Shown here piece by piece: positions 36,023 through 44,242 of a stretch of 64,000 nt of DNA; within the stretch, counting starts at the first letter, position 1, and each line of letters opens with the position of its first letter. The stretch spans positions 992,001 to 1,056,000 of the forward strand of contig NZ_CP009458.1 in assembly GCF_000758305.1 (NCBI RefSeq), in the 5' to 3' direction. Position numbers and translations under genes: made by a program. The notes under the pieces were generated by a model that ran no database searches, was not told the DNA's origin, and saw only the letters and a list, made by a program, of their open reading frames with translations. The DNA is from Cedecea neteri (GTDB lineage Bacteria; Pseudomonadota; Gammaproteobacteria; Enterobacterales; Enterobacteriaceae).

Positions 36023-37210
36023 ATGCCTGATAATAAAGATAAACCTGCAACATCCCCGTGGATCGCGGTCTTTTCCCTGACTGTGGCCTGTTTTGTCATG
36101 GTTACTACCGAGTTCTTACCCATCGGTTTACTGACCAACATCGCACCCTCCCTCAATGTCTCCACCGGTACCGCCGGGCTGATGGTCACCATGCCAGGCA
36201 TTGTTGCCGCCGTCGCCGCGCCAGTTTTGAGCCTAGCTTCAGGTAGCCTCGACCGCCGCCTGCTGATGCTTGGCCTGTCGCTGCTGTTGGTCGTCTCAAA
36301 CCTTGTGTCCGCGCTGGCCGTGAACTTCCCAATGATGCTAACGGGTCGCGTGCTGCTGGGGATCTGCGTCGGTGGGTTCTGGTCATTCTCAATGAACTAT
36401 GGCCGCCACCTTGTGCCGGAAGCGAGCCAGGGACGCGCAGTGGCATTGATTGTCAGCGGCGTGTCCATTGGTGCAGTTTGCGGCGTCCCGGCCGGAGCAT
36501 TAATTGGCGACCTGTTCGGCTGGCGTTCAGCATTCTTTGCCAGCGCCGGGTTAGCCGCCATCACGCTGCTCGCCCAGCTTCGCCTGTTGACTTCCGTGCC
36601 GCCAGGCCGCCCGGTTACCGTTCAGGATTTACTGTCTCCACTGCGCCTGCCGATGGCCCGCATTGGCCTTATCGCCATCGTGCTGTTGTTTGTGGGCCAC
36701 TTCTCGGCTTACACCTACCTGCGTCCACTGCTGCAACAGGTCTTTGTCCTCAGCCCATCGGTGATCACCTTCCAACTGCTGGCCTACGGCGCGGTTGGCC
36801 TGCTGGGAACCTTTATCGGTGAGCGCCTGGCGGAACACAGCCTGCGCGCGACCTTTATTCTGGTGACGGCAATGCTGGCCATCATCCTGATCGTTTCTCC
36901 GTTACTCAGCGGCCTGGCCGGCGCTACGGTCATGGTGCTGGTGTGGGGCCTGGCTTTTGGGGCCGTTCCGGTTTGCGCCACAAACTGGATGTTTGAAGCG
37001 GTGCCAGATGCGCCAGAAGCCGGCCAGTCGTTGCTGGTCACGGTGATTCAGATTGCGCTGGCGTCAGGCGCTCTGCTCGGCGGTGAAGTGGTGGACTGGC
37101 ATGGCGTAAGCAGCGCGATGCTGTTTGGCGGGGCGCTGATGCTCTCGGCCACGCTAGTTTTCGGCCTCTCCTTGCGCACCCGGATGATTAGCGCTAAACA
37201 ATGCGGATAA
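36023..37210 (+). CDS. MFS exporter, DHA1 / NepI-AraJ-like
   Basis: 395 aa, twelve predicted TM helices. N-terminal EFLPIGLLTNIAPSL and GRVLLGICVGGFWSFS resemble the sugar-efflux/NepI purine-ribonucleoside exporter group. Substrate unknown. A. strong terminator follows, so it is monocistronic. It begins the accessory segment at the right-hand edge of the inverted block. There is no good Shine-Dalgarno; GCGGAAGC precedes the ATG at 36023. Confidence 0.8.
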   Translation: MPDNKDKPATSPWIAVFSLTVACFVMVTTEFLPIGLLTNIAPSLNVSTGTAGLMVTMPGIVAAVAAPVLSLASGSLDRRLLMLGLSLLLVVSNLVSALAVNFPMMLTGRVLLGICVGGFWSFSMNYGRHLVPEASQGRAVALIVSGVSIGAVCGVPAGALIGDLFGWRSAFFASAGLAAITLLAQLRLLTSVPPGRPVTVQDLLSPLRLPMARIGLIAIVLLFVGHFSAYTYLRPLLQQVFVLSPSVITFQLLAYGAVGLLGTFIGERLAEHSLRATFILVTAMLAIILIVSPLLSGLAGATVMVLVWGLAFGAVPVCATNWMFEAVPDAPEAGQSLLVTVIQIALASGALLGGEVVDWHGVSSAMLFGGALMLSATLVFGLSLRTRMISAKQCG

Positions 37211-37230
37211 TTGTTTACGTGGATAAACAA

Positions 37231-37254
37231 AACCCTGTCTGAGACAGGGTTTTT
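37231..37254 (+). terminator. Terminator of the MFS gene
   Basis: AACCCTGTC-TGA-GACAGGGTT followed by TTT, ending only about 15 bp before the LysR start. A second small palindrome (GTTTAC...GTAAAC-like, 37213-37228) precedes it. Confidence 0.85.
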
Positions 37255-37268
37255 CGTTGGAGAGTGTT

Positions 37269-38162
37269 ATGGATCACCATTTGCTGGCTATTCGGGTGTT
37301 CAATCGCGTGGTTGAAACTGGCGGATTTACCCGCGCCGCCGACTCGCTGCGCATGCCAAAAGCTACCGTCACCAAGTTGATTCAGAATCTTGAAAACCAC
37401 CTGCAAACCAAGCTGTTCCAGCGCACCACCCGCAGCGTATCGGTCACCAAAGAGGGTGAATGCTATTACCGCCGCACCGTAAAATGGCTGGCTGACCTGG
37501 AGCAGATGGAAGGCAGCATGACCGAATCACAAAGCGAACCTCAGGGCGTGCTGCGTGTGGATGCCGGGGGATCGTTAGCGCGCCAGGTGCTGATCCCCGC
37601 CCTGCCGGAATTTCTTGAACGCTACCCGGATATCTCCATTGATCTTGGCGTCAGCGATCGGCTGGTGGATTTAATCAACGACAACGCAGACTGCGTTATA
37701 CGCAGCGGCCCGCTGGTCGACTCCACTTTGATTGCCCGCCGCCTGTTTACCATGGACTGGGTTACCTGCGCGACGCCGGACTACTTTCAGCGCTACGGCA
37801 CGCCAGCCCGCCCTGAAGAACTTGAGCAGGGGTATCCGCTGGCGCATTACCGCCACGCACGCAACGACCGCATCTACCCGCTACGCTTTATCGACCGGGG
37901 AAAAAACATCGAGGTACAACACCGCTACCAGATAAGTGTCAACGAAAGTAACGCCCATCTTGGCATTGCGCTTTCCGGGGCCGCCTTAACTCAAGTCGTC
38001 CGTTTTGCGGCACAGCCGTATCTCGACAGCGGGAAGCTGGTCAGCGTGCTGGATGCCTATCAGCCGCCGCCAGAACAGATGTACCTGGTTTACCCGTCCA
38101 ACCGCCACCTTAGCGCCAGGCTGCGGGTGTTTATCGAATGGGCTGTGGCTCGATTTGCCTGA
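37269..38162 (+). CDS. LysR-family transcriptional regulator
   Basis: 297 aa. N-terminal winged HTH (FTRAADSLRMPKATVTKLIQ), linker helix, C-terminal LysR substrate domain. Start chosen at ATG 37269 because GGAGAG lies 4 bp upstream; the in-frame TTG at 37257 has no such signal. The gene sits immediately after the MFS terminator, so its promoter must lie in or before the MFS 3' end, or read-through occurs. Target genes are unknown. Confidence 0.85.
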   Translation: MDHHLLAIRVFNRVVETGGFTRAADSLRMPKATVTKLIQNLENHLQTKLFQRTTRSVSVTKEGECYYRRTVKWLADLEQMEGSMTESQSEPQGVLRVDAGGSLARQVLIPALPEFLERYPDISIDLGVSDRLVDLINDNADCVIRSGPLVDSTLIARRLFTMDWVTCATPDYFQRYGTPARPEELEQGYPLAHYRHARNDRIYPLRFIDRGKNIEVQHRYQISVNESNAHLGIALSGAALTQVVRFAAQPYLDSGKLVSVLDAYQPPPEQMYLVYPSNRHLSARLRVFIEWAVARFA

Positions 38163-38241
38163 CGAATGCAAGGGCACCGCCTCACTTTCCCCCACATAAA
38201 AATATGTTACTCTCCGCAGGGTTACCCCTCTGGAGACGGCT

Positions 38242-39261
38242 ATGAACGGCAAGGCAGCGCGCCCTACAATAAGCGATGTCGCGAAAGCGGCGAAGACCGG
38301 GAAGACCAGCGTTTCCCGCTACCTTAACGGCGAGCAGAACGCGCTGTCTGATGACCTTCGTGGGCGCATTGAGCGCGCCATTGCCGAACTCGACTACCGC
38401 CCAAGCCAGATGGCACGAGGCCTCAAAAGAGGCCGTACCCGCCTTATCGGCCTGATCATTGCCGACATCACCAATCCCTATTCCGTTGACGTACTGAGCG
38501 GCATAGAAGCCGCCTGCCGCGAGAAAGGCTTCACGCCGCTGGTATGTAACACCAACAACGAAGTTGACCAGGAGCTGCACTACCTCGACCTGTTGCGCAG
38601 CTATCAGGTGGAAGGGATCGTGGTCAATGCGGTCGGGATGCGCGAAGAGGGGCTTAACCGCCTGCAACAGTCGGCCCTGCCGATGGTGCTTATCGACCGC
38701 AAAATACCGGGTTTTGCCTGCGATATGGTTGGGCTGGACAATATTCAGGCCGCCACAAACGCGACGGAGCACCTGATTGAGCAGGGTTTCGAAGCCCTGC
38801 TGTTCCTGAGCGAACCGCTTGGCATGGTGAACACCCGACATGAAAGATTACGCGCATTTCGCAGCACGCTTGAGCGATATCCCGGCATAATTGCCGAAAA
38901 TGCAGAAACACCATTACACGAAGCCGGGCTGATAGATAACACGCTACGTCAGTTCCACGCCAACAACCGCGGAATGCGCAAAGCGGTGATCTCCGCCAAC
39001 GGCGCGCTAACGCTGCAGGTTGCCCGCGCAATGCGCCGCCTCGGCCTGAGCTGGGGCAGCGATATCGGCCTGCTGGGGTTTGATGAGCTGGAGTGGGCAG
39101 AGCTTGCCGGCGTCGGCATTACCACCCTGAAACAGCCGACCTGGCAGATAGGCTACGCCGCGCTGGAGCAGGTGGTGAGGCGCATTGAAGGTACCGCTGA
39201 AACCGTGCGTGAACAGCTATTCTCCGGCGAGCTTATCGTGCGTGGCTCCACCTCCCGCTAA
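38242..39261 (+). CDS. LacI-family repressor, probable PtxS-type 2-ketogluconate regulator
   Basis: 339 aa. N-terminal LacI HTH (TISDVAKAAKTGKTSVSRYL) and hinge (QMARGLKRGRT), then a periplasmic-binding-protein-like effector domain. It directly precedes kguE, as ptxS precedes kguEKTD in Pseudomonas. The gap between it and kguE holds TGGAACCGGTTCCA, close to the PtxS operator. RBS is CTGGAGACGGCT before ATG 38242. I infer that 2-ketogluconate or its phosphate relieves repression. Confidence 0.82.
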   Translation: MNGKAARPTISDVAKAAKTGKTSVSRYLNGEQNALSDDLRGRIERAIAELDYRPSQMARGLKRGRTRLIGLIIADITNPYSVDVLSGIEAACREKGFTPLVCNTNNEVDQELHYLDLLRSYQVEGIVVNAVGMREEGLNRLQQSALPMVLIDRKIPGFACDMVGLDNIQAATNATEHLIEQGFEALLFLSEPLGMVNTRHERLRAFRSTLERYPGIIAENAETPLHEAGLIDNTLRQFHANNRGMRKAVISANGALTLQVARAMRRLGLSWGSDIGLLGFDELEWAELAGVGITTLKQPTWQIGYAALEQVVRRIEGTAETVREQLFSGELIVRGSTSR

Positions 39262-39311
39262 ATCTTTTGTTCGTGATGGCGCTCAAAAATTGGCAAGCAT
39301 GACCTTTTCTT

Positions 39312-39325
39312 TGGAACCGGTTCCA
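39312..39325. promoter_or_regulatory. PtxS/LacI-type operator before kguE
   Basis: TGGAACCGGTTCCA is a perfect 14-bp palindrome with the central CG typical of LacI-family operators. It differs from the Pseudomonas PtxS operator TGAAACCGGTTTCA by one base per half. A possible -35 (TTGGAA, 39311-39316) overlaps it, so binding would block transcription of kguEKT-ghrB. Confidence 0.8.
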
Positions 39326-39374
39326 TCTAGCGTAAATAACATCTGTCGTTCGTTGTTATCGCCTGGAGACCGCC

Positions 39375-40124
39375 ATGCCGCGAAAAATTATCGTCGTCAC
39401 CGCCGCTTACGGCCACGACCGCCTTGCCGCCCTGGGTGGCCAGCAGGCGGTGCTGCCAATCATTGCTGAAGCGGGGGCCGACGGCGTCGAAATCCGCCGC
39501 GAACTGTTTACCGACACGCAGCTGGATTTTCTGTCCGGCGTGGCCGGAGAAATTACCCAGCACGGGCTTGAGGCCTGCTATTCCGCGCCGGAGCCGCTGT
39601 TCACCGGCGACGGCAAACTGAACCCGATAATCCCCTCGCTCCTGCAGGAAGCCCACCAGCTAAATGCCCGCTGGCTCAAGCTCTCTCTCGGGCAGTTCAA
39701 CACCGCCCGGGCATTCGACACGCTGAAACAGTGGCTGAGCGAAAGCCCCGTTGCGCTGGTGGTGGAGAACGACCAAACCGACAGCGGCAAACTCGCGCCG
39801 ATGCAGCGCTTCCAGGCCGCCTGCGGCGTTCACAACCTGCCGGTGACGCTCACTTTCGACATGGCTAACTGGCTTTGGGTGGATGATTCTCCGCAGCAGG
39901 CCGCCCGCGCGCTGGCACCTTCTGTAAGCTACATCCACGTCAAAACAGCGGTCGCCCAGCATAACCGCTACCGTGCTGTGGCGTTGGACGATGCCAGTTC
40001 AGACTGGAAAGGGCTGCTGAATATGCTGCCGCCAGATGCCCCACGCGGCATTGAGTTTCCGCTGGAAGGGCGGGACCTGGTCGCGGTTACCCGGCATTAC
40101 GTCAATCTTTTACGCGAGGAATAA
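39375..40124 (+). CDS. kguE: 2-ketogluconate operon epimerase-like protein KguE
   Basis: 249 aa TIM-barrel of the sugar phosphate isomerase/epimerase (AP endonuclease 2-like) family. Features: DGVEIRREL near the N-terminus, VVENDQTDSG and TFDMANWLW in the metal-site strands, SYIHVKTAV, and GIEFPLEG at the C-terminus. Its precise step in 2-ketogluconate use is not established. It is the first structural gene; kguK starts 2 bp after its stop. Confidence 0.82.
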   Translation: MPRKIIVVTAAYGHDRLAALGGQQAVLPIIAEAGADGVEIRRELFTDTQLDFLSGVAGEITQHGLEACYSAPEPLFTGDGKLNPIIPSLLQEAHQLNARWLKLSLGQFNTARAFDTLKQWLSESPVALVVENDQTDSGKLAPMQRFQAACGVHNLPVTLTFDMANWLWVDDSPQQAARALAPSVSYIHVKTAVAQHNRYRAVALDDASSDWKGLLNMLPPDAPRGIEFPLEGRDLVAVTRHYVNLLREE

Positions 40125-40126
40125 CC

Positions 40127-41062
40127 ATGCATCAGCTGGATGTCATCACGATAGGTGAAGCGATGGCGATGTTTGTCGCCAGCGAAACCGGCGACCTTGC
40201 CGCCGCCGAACATTTTGTGAAACGCGCGGCTGGCGCGGAGTTAAATGTCGCCACGGGGCTGGCTCGCCTGGGCCTGAACGTGGGCTGGGTGAGCCGCGTG
40301 GGCAACGACTCCTTTGGCCGCTACGTGCTGCAACAGCTGGCGAAAGAAAACATCGACAGCCACGGTGTTACCGTCGATGAGCAATATCGCACCGGCTTTC
40401 AGCTCAAATCCAAAGTCGAAGATGGAACCGATCCCATCGTGGAATATTTCCGTAAAGGCTCCGCCGCCAGCCACCTTTCGGTGGCCGATTTCAACGAGGA
40501 GTATTTCCTCTCGGCACGCCATCTGCACCTGAGCGGCGTAGCGGCGGCGCTCTCTGACACTTCTCTGGCGCTGCTGAACCACGCGGCAAAAACGATGAAA
40601 CAGCAGGGTAAAACGCTCTCCTTCGATCCAAATCTGCGCCCGGTACTATGGCGCAGCGAAGCCGAAATGGTGAAACAACTTAATCAGCTGGCGTTCCAGG
40701 CCGACTGGGTGCTGCCCGGCGTAAAAGAAGGCATTGTGCTGACCGGTCAAAACACGCCTGAAGGGATCGCCGATTTTTATCTGCATCAGGGCGTGAAGGT
40801 CGTAGTGCTAAAAACCGGCGCAGACGGTGCCTGGTATAAAACCGCAGACGGCGAGAAAGGCGCGGTCGCGGCGGTAAAAGTGGAAAACGTAGTGGACACC
40901 GTAGGGGCCGGGGACGGCTTTGCGGTCGGGGTGATCAGCGCCCTGCTGGAAGGGAAATCTTTGCATCAGGCCGTCAGCCGGGGCAACAAAATCGGCTCAC
41001 TGGCAATACAGGTCATCGGTGACAGCGAAGGGCTACCGATCCGAAGCGCACTGGGCGAATAA
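40127..41062 (+). CDS. kguK: 2-ketogluconate kinase KguK (PfkB family)
   Basis: 311 aa. PfkB fold: N-terminal GAELNVATGLARLG, and the C-terminal signature DTVGAGDGFAVG with the catalytic aspartate in GAGD. It resembles KDG kinases, so specificity cannot be read from sequence alone; operon context points to phosphorylation of 2-ketogluconate to 6-phospho-2-ketogluconate. RBS GAGGAATAACC before ATG. Confidence 0.85.
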   Translation: MHQLDVITIGEAMAMFVASETGDLAAAEHFVKRAAGAELNVATGLARLGLNVGWVSRVGNDSFGRYVLQQLAKENIDSHGVTVDEQYRTGFQLKSKVEDGTDPIVEYFRKGSAASHLSVADFNEEYFLSARHLHLSGVAAALSDTSLALLNHAAKTMKQQGKTLSFDPNLRPVLWRSEAEMVKQLNQLAFQADWVLPGVKEGIVLTGQNTPEGIADFYLHQGVKVVVLKTGADGAWYKTADGEKGAVAAVKVENVVDTVGAGDGFAVGVISALLEGKSLHQAVSRGNKIGSLAIQVIGDSEGLPIRSALGE

Positions 41063-41130
41063 CGCCAAATCCATCGCTCTGTCCCCTACAAACAAAGCGA
41101 TACGGTTAACCTCAAGATAGAGGCACTTTC

Positions 41131-42414
41131 ATGAAAAACCAGACAATCGCGCCAAAGCGCTGGTGGTACATCATGCCTATCGTGTTTATCACGTATAGCC
41201 TGGCTTACCTCGACCGCGCCAATTTCAGCTTCGCCTCCGCCGCAGGCATCAACGACGACCTGGGCATCACCAAAGGCATTTCATCGCTGTTGGGAGCGCT
41301 GTTCTTCCTCGGCTACTTCTTCTTCCAGATCCCCGGGGCAATGTACGCCGAGCGCCGCAGCGTGCGTAAGCTTATTTTCGTCTGCCTGATTCTGTGGGGC
41401 GGCTGCGCCTCGCTGACCGGCGTGGTGAGCAATATTCCAATGCTGGCCGCCATCCGCTTTGTGCTCGGCGTGGTGGAAGCGGCGGTGATGCCAGCGATGC
41501 TGATTTACATCAGCAACTGGTTTACCAAATCCGAACGCTCCCGCGCCAATACCTTCCTGATCCTCGGCAATCCGGTCACCGTGCTGTGGATGTCGGTCGT
41601 TTCCGGCTACCTGATTCAGGCCTTCGGCTGGCGCGAAATGTTTATCATCGAAGGGATCCCGGCGGTTATCTGGGCGTTTGCCTGGTGGGTGCTGGTCAAA
41701 GATAAACCGGCCCAGGTGGGCTGGCTGTCGGACAGTGAAAAATCCGCACTGCAGGCGCAGTTACAGAAAGAGCAGGAAGGCATCAAAGCCGTGCGTAACT
41801 ACAGTGAAGCCTTCCGGTCACGTAACGTGGTTATTCTGTGTATGCAGTATTTTGCCTGGAGCATCGGCGTGTACGGTTTCGTGCTGTGGCTGCCGTCGAT
41901 TATCCGCAGCGCAGGCGCGGCTGGCATGGGAATGGTGGAGGTCGGCTGGCTCTCTTCCGTGCCTTATCTGGCCGCGACTATCGCGATGATCGCCGTTTCC
42001 TGGGCATCGGACAAAATGCAAAACCGGAAGCTGTTCGTCTGGCCGCTGCTGCTGATTGGTGCCCTGGCATTCCTGGGCTCATGGCTGGTCGGCGCCAACC
42101 ATTTCTGGGTGTCCTATACGCTGCTGGTGATTGCCGGGGCCGCGATGTACGCCCCTTATGGCCCCTTCTTCGCCATTATCCCGGAGATGCTGCCGAAGAA
42201 CGTTGCCGGCGGCGCGATGGCCTTAATCAACAGCATGGGCGCGCTGGGCTCCTTCGTCGGCTCCTGGTTTGTGGGCTACCTGAACGGTGCCACTGGCAGC
42301 CCGGCGGCGTCCTATGTCTTTATGGGGCTGGCGCTGCTCGCCTCAGTATGGCTTACTCTGATTGTGAAGCCTGCTAATCATCAACAAATTCCGTCCGGCG
42401 CACATCACGCCTGA
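41131..42414 (+). CDS. kguT: 2-ketogluconate transporter KguT (MFS, ACS family)
   Basis: 427 aa, twelve TM helices. ACS-family marks: SLAYLDRANFSFA in TM1, FFQIPGAMYAE, and ISNWFTKSERSRA between TM4 and TM5, common to sugar-acid symporters. Proton-coupled import of 2-ketogluconate is inferred from operon context. It starts 68 bp after kguK. Confidence 0.85.
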   Translation: MKNQTIAPKRWWYIMPIVFITYSLAYLDRANFSFASAAGINDDLGITKGISSLLGALFFLGYFFFQIPGAMYAERRSVRKLIFVCLILWGGCASLTGVVSNIPMLAAIRFVLGVVEAAVMPAMLIYISNWFTKSERSRANTFLILGNPVTVLWMSVVSGYLIQAFGWREMFIIEGIPAVIWAFAWWVLVKDKPAQVGWLSDSEKSALQAQLQKEQEGIKAVRNYSEAFRSRNVVILCMQYFAWSIGVYGFVLWLPSIIRSAGAAGMGMVEVGWLSSVPYLAATIAMIAVSWASDKMQNRKLFVWPLLLIGALAFLGSWLVGANHFWVSYTLLVIAGAAMYAPYGPFFAIIPEMLPKNVAGGAMALINSMGALGSFVGSWFVGYLNGATGSPAASYVFMGLALLASVWLTLIVKPANHQQIPSGAHHA

Positions 42415-42421
42415 CCCCGCG

Positions 42422-42440
42422 CCGGGCGCTTTGCGCCCGG
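42422..42440 (+). promoter_or_regulatory. Intercistronic hairpin between kguT and ghrB
   Basis: CCGGGCGC-TTT-GCGCCCGG is a perfect 8-bp stem, 8 bp past the kguT stop, followed by TTCGCGTTT. It may partially terminate or stabilise the kgu transcript, letting ghrB be set at a different level. Confidence 0.5.
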
Positions 42441-42469
42441 TTCGCGTTTAACCGAAAACGGAGAATCTC

Positions 42470-43444
42470 ATGAAGCCGTCCGTCATCCTCTACAAGGCGC
42501 TGCCTGACAACCTGCTGTCCCGGCTTGAAAGCCACTTTACCGTCACCCAGCTTGACGATATCAGCCCGGAAACCGTGCAAGCGAACGCTGCGCTGTTTGC
42601 CAATGCGGAAGGTATCCTGGGCTCCGGCGGCAAGGTCGACGCTGCGTTTCTCGCGAATACGCCAAAGCTGCGCGCGGCTTCTACCGTTTCTGTCGGCTAC
42701 GATAACTTCAATGTGGACGCCCTGAACGAACGTGGCGTTGTGCTGATGCACACCCCGACGGTGCTGACCGAAACCGTCGCCGACACCGCCATGGCGCTGA
42801 TCCTTTCCAGCGCACGCCGCGTGGTGGAAGTCGCCGAGCGCGTGAAGGTGGGCGAATGGCAAAGCAGTATTGGCGCTGACTGGTTTGGTATCGACGTGCA
42901 TCATAAAACGCTCGGTATTCTGGGCATGGGGCGCATCGGCCTGGCGCTGGCGCAGCGCGCGCACTTCGGCTTCAGTATGCCAATTCTGTACAACGCCCGC
43001 CGCCAGCATAAAGAAGCGGAAGAGCGTTTTAACGCCCGATACTGCGACCTGGACACCTTACTGGCCGAGTCTGATTTCGTTTGTATTCTGCTGCCGCTAA
43101 GCGACGAAACCCGCCACCTGATTGGCTCAGAGCAAATTGCGAAAATGAAATCTTCGGCCATTTTAATCAACGTCGGGCGCGGCCCGGTGGTGGACGAGAA
43201 AGCGCTGATTCAGGCGCTGGAAGAGGGAATAATTCACGCCGCCGGGCTGGACGTCTTCGAACAGGAACCGCTGCCGCTGGACTCCCCGCTGCTCGGCATG
43301 CCGAATGTGGTCGCCCTGCCGCACATCGGCTCCGCCACCCATGAAACCCGCTACGGCATGGCGGAATGCGCGGTGGAAAACCTGATTACCGCGTTGACCG
43401 GTAAAGTGGAAGTGAACTGCGTGAATCCTCAGGTGCTGAAATAG
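42470..43444 (+). CDS. ghrB: Glyoxylate/hydroxypyruvate reductase B / 2-ketogluconate(-6-P) reductase
   Basis: 324 aa, same length as E. coli GhrB. D-2-hydroxyacid dehydrogenase: NAD(P) loop GMGRIG, catalytic Arg in INVGRGPVVDE, Glu in DVFEQEPL, His in LPHIGSATHETR. In E. coli it reduces glyoxylate, hydroxypyruvate and 2-ketogluconate. Here it closes a kguEKT operon, the position of kguD in Pseudomonas, so its role is probably reduction of 6-phospho-2-ketogluconate to 6-phosphogluconate. Confidence 0.93.
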   Translation: MKPSVILYKALPDNLLSRLESHFTVTQLDDISPETVQANAALFANAEGILGSGGKVDAAFLANTPKLRAASTVSVGYDNFNVDALNERGVVLMHTPTVLTETVADTAMALILSSARRVVEVAERVKVGEWQSSIGADWFGIDVHHKTLGILGMGRIGLALAQRAHFGFSMPILYNARRQHKEAEERFNARYCDLDTLLAESDFVCILLPLSDETRHLIGSEQIAKMKSSAILINVGRGPVVDEKALIQALEEGIIHAAGLDVFEQEPLPLDSPLLGMPNVVALPHIGSATHETRYGMAECAVENLITALTGKVEVNCVNPQVLK

Positions 43445-43467
43445 CTCTTTCGGCGGGCCAGAAAACG

Positions 43468-43812
43468 CTAGCCCGTCGAATAAATGACATTATGCCGGTA
43501 TAAGGCGGACTCAAAGTCCTCCTTCATACTGGCATAAAGCAGAATCACCACCTGAGACGGATCGCCGTCATCATAAAAGCAGCGGTAGTCATTATCTGTA
43601 TCCAGCCACTCCCGAATACGTATTCCTTTGTCGGCCAGAATACCATTAAACCGATAGCGGGCAGGATCGAGAGAAATGGCCGAGACCGAACGCAACAACA
43701 AATCATCAATGAGTTTTGCTGCTTCATTATTACCAATAAATTGTGCTTTAAAAAACTCAAGATCCTGGAGGCTGGTTACCGCCGTTTCTGCAAGGGTAAT
43801 CGATCGACTCAT
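43468..43812 (-). CDS. RelE/ParE-superfamily toxin
   Basis: 114 aa. ParE-like pattern: N-terminal helices with KAQFIGNNEAAKLIDDLL, then beta strands YRFNGILADKGIRIREW, YRCFYDDGD, and VVILLYASMK. Such toxins cleave mRNA or poison gyrase; which one is not predictable here. It starts 15 bp after the antitoxin stop, with GAGGGG upstream. Second gene of the pair. It is absent between ghrB and yiaF in E. coli. Confidence 0.78.
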   Translation of the reverse strand: MSRSITLAETAVTSLQDLEFFKAQFIGNNEAAKLIDDLLLRSVSAISLDPARYRFNGILADKGIRIREWLDTDNDYRCFYDDGDPSQVVILLYASMKEDFESALYRHNVIYSTG

Positions 43813-43827
43813 CCCTGATGACCCCTC

Positions 43828-44097
43828 TTATTTCCTGGCCTGGCGCAGTTTTGCCAGCGCCTCATCAGGAGAGTATGTATTCCCGCTGACGGCTTCCTGC
43901 TTTGCCTTCATGATGAGCTTGAGTAATGCATTATTCTGGCGCTCCCTCATCTTCTCGGCTTCTTCAAGCTGGCGCTCTGCGGCCGTCTGAACATATAACT
44001 CTGCCACACCGTTTTTGGTGATCCACGCCCCCCCTTCAAAGATGCCGGGGGTGCTAAAGCTTTCACGCGCTGTTTTTTGCGACATTGTTTTAGGCAT
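43828..44097 (-). CDS. Antitoxin, Phd/YefM-like
   Basis: 89 aa. The N-terminal part has GGAWITKNGVAELYV, reminiscent of Phd/YefM DNA-binding folds (ITKNG). A charged helical C-terminus (RQLEEAEKMRERQNNALLKL) would wrap the toxin. ATG 44095-44097 follows GGAGCGAAACC; an upstream in-frame ATG at 44118 lacks a Shine-Dalgarno. First gene of the pair, behind a strong promoter with a palindromic operator. Confidence 0.75.
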   Translation of the reverse strand: MPKTMSQKTARESFSTPGIFEGGAWITKNGVAELYVQTAAERQLEEAEKMRERQNNALLKLIMKAKQEAVSGNTYSPDEALAKLRQARK

Positions 44098-44127
44098 GGT
44101 TTCGCTCCAGTAACACAAGTGGCGTCT

Positions 44128-44156
44128 ATTTTATGAGCAACGAAAGGAGAGGTCAA
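44128..44156 (-). promoter_or_regulatory. Promoter of the toxin-antitoxin operon
   Basis: On the minus strand TTGACC (44151-44156), an exact 17-bp spacer, and TAAAAT (44128-44133). Strong sigma-70 match; transcription should start near 44121, 24 nt before the antitoxin ATG. Confidence 0.85.
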
Positions 44157-44172
44157 ATTTAGCCTAAATTTG
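44154..44172. promoter_or_regulatory. Palindromic operator overlapping the TA -35
   Basis: CAAATTTAG-C-CTAAATTTG is a perfect 19-bp palindrome with 9-bp arms. It covers half of the -35 element, the layout expected for antitoxin autoregulation. Confidence 0.82.
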
Positions 44173-44190
44173 TCACCGTTTGCTGCCCAT

Positions 44191-44226
44191 AAAAAAAGCG
44201 GAGTCGCCGTGAAGCGCTCCGCCTTT
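44191..44226 (-). terminator. Terminator of yiaF
   Basis: On the minus strand GCGGAG...CTCCGC followed by seven T residues, 17-52 bp past the yiaF stop. Confidence 0.88.
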
Positions 44227-44242
44227 TCTTAGTGCATAAAAC

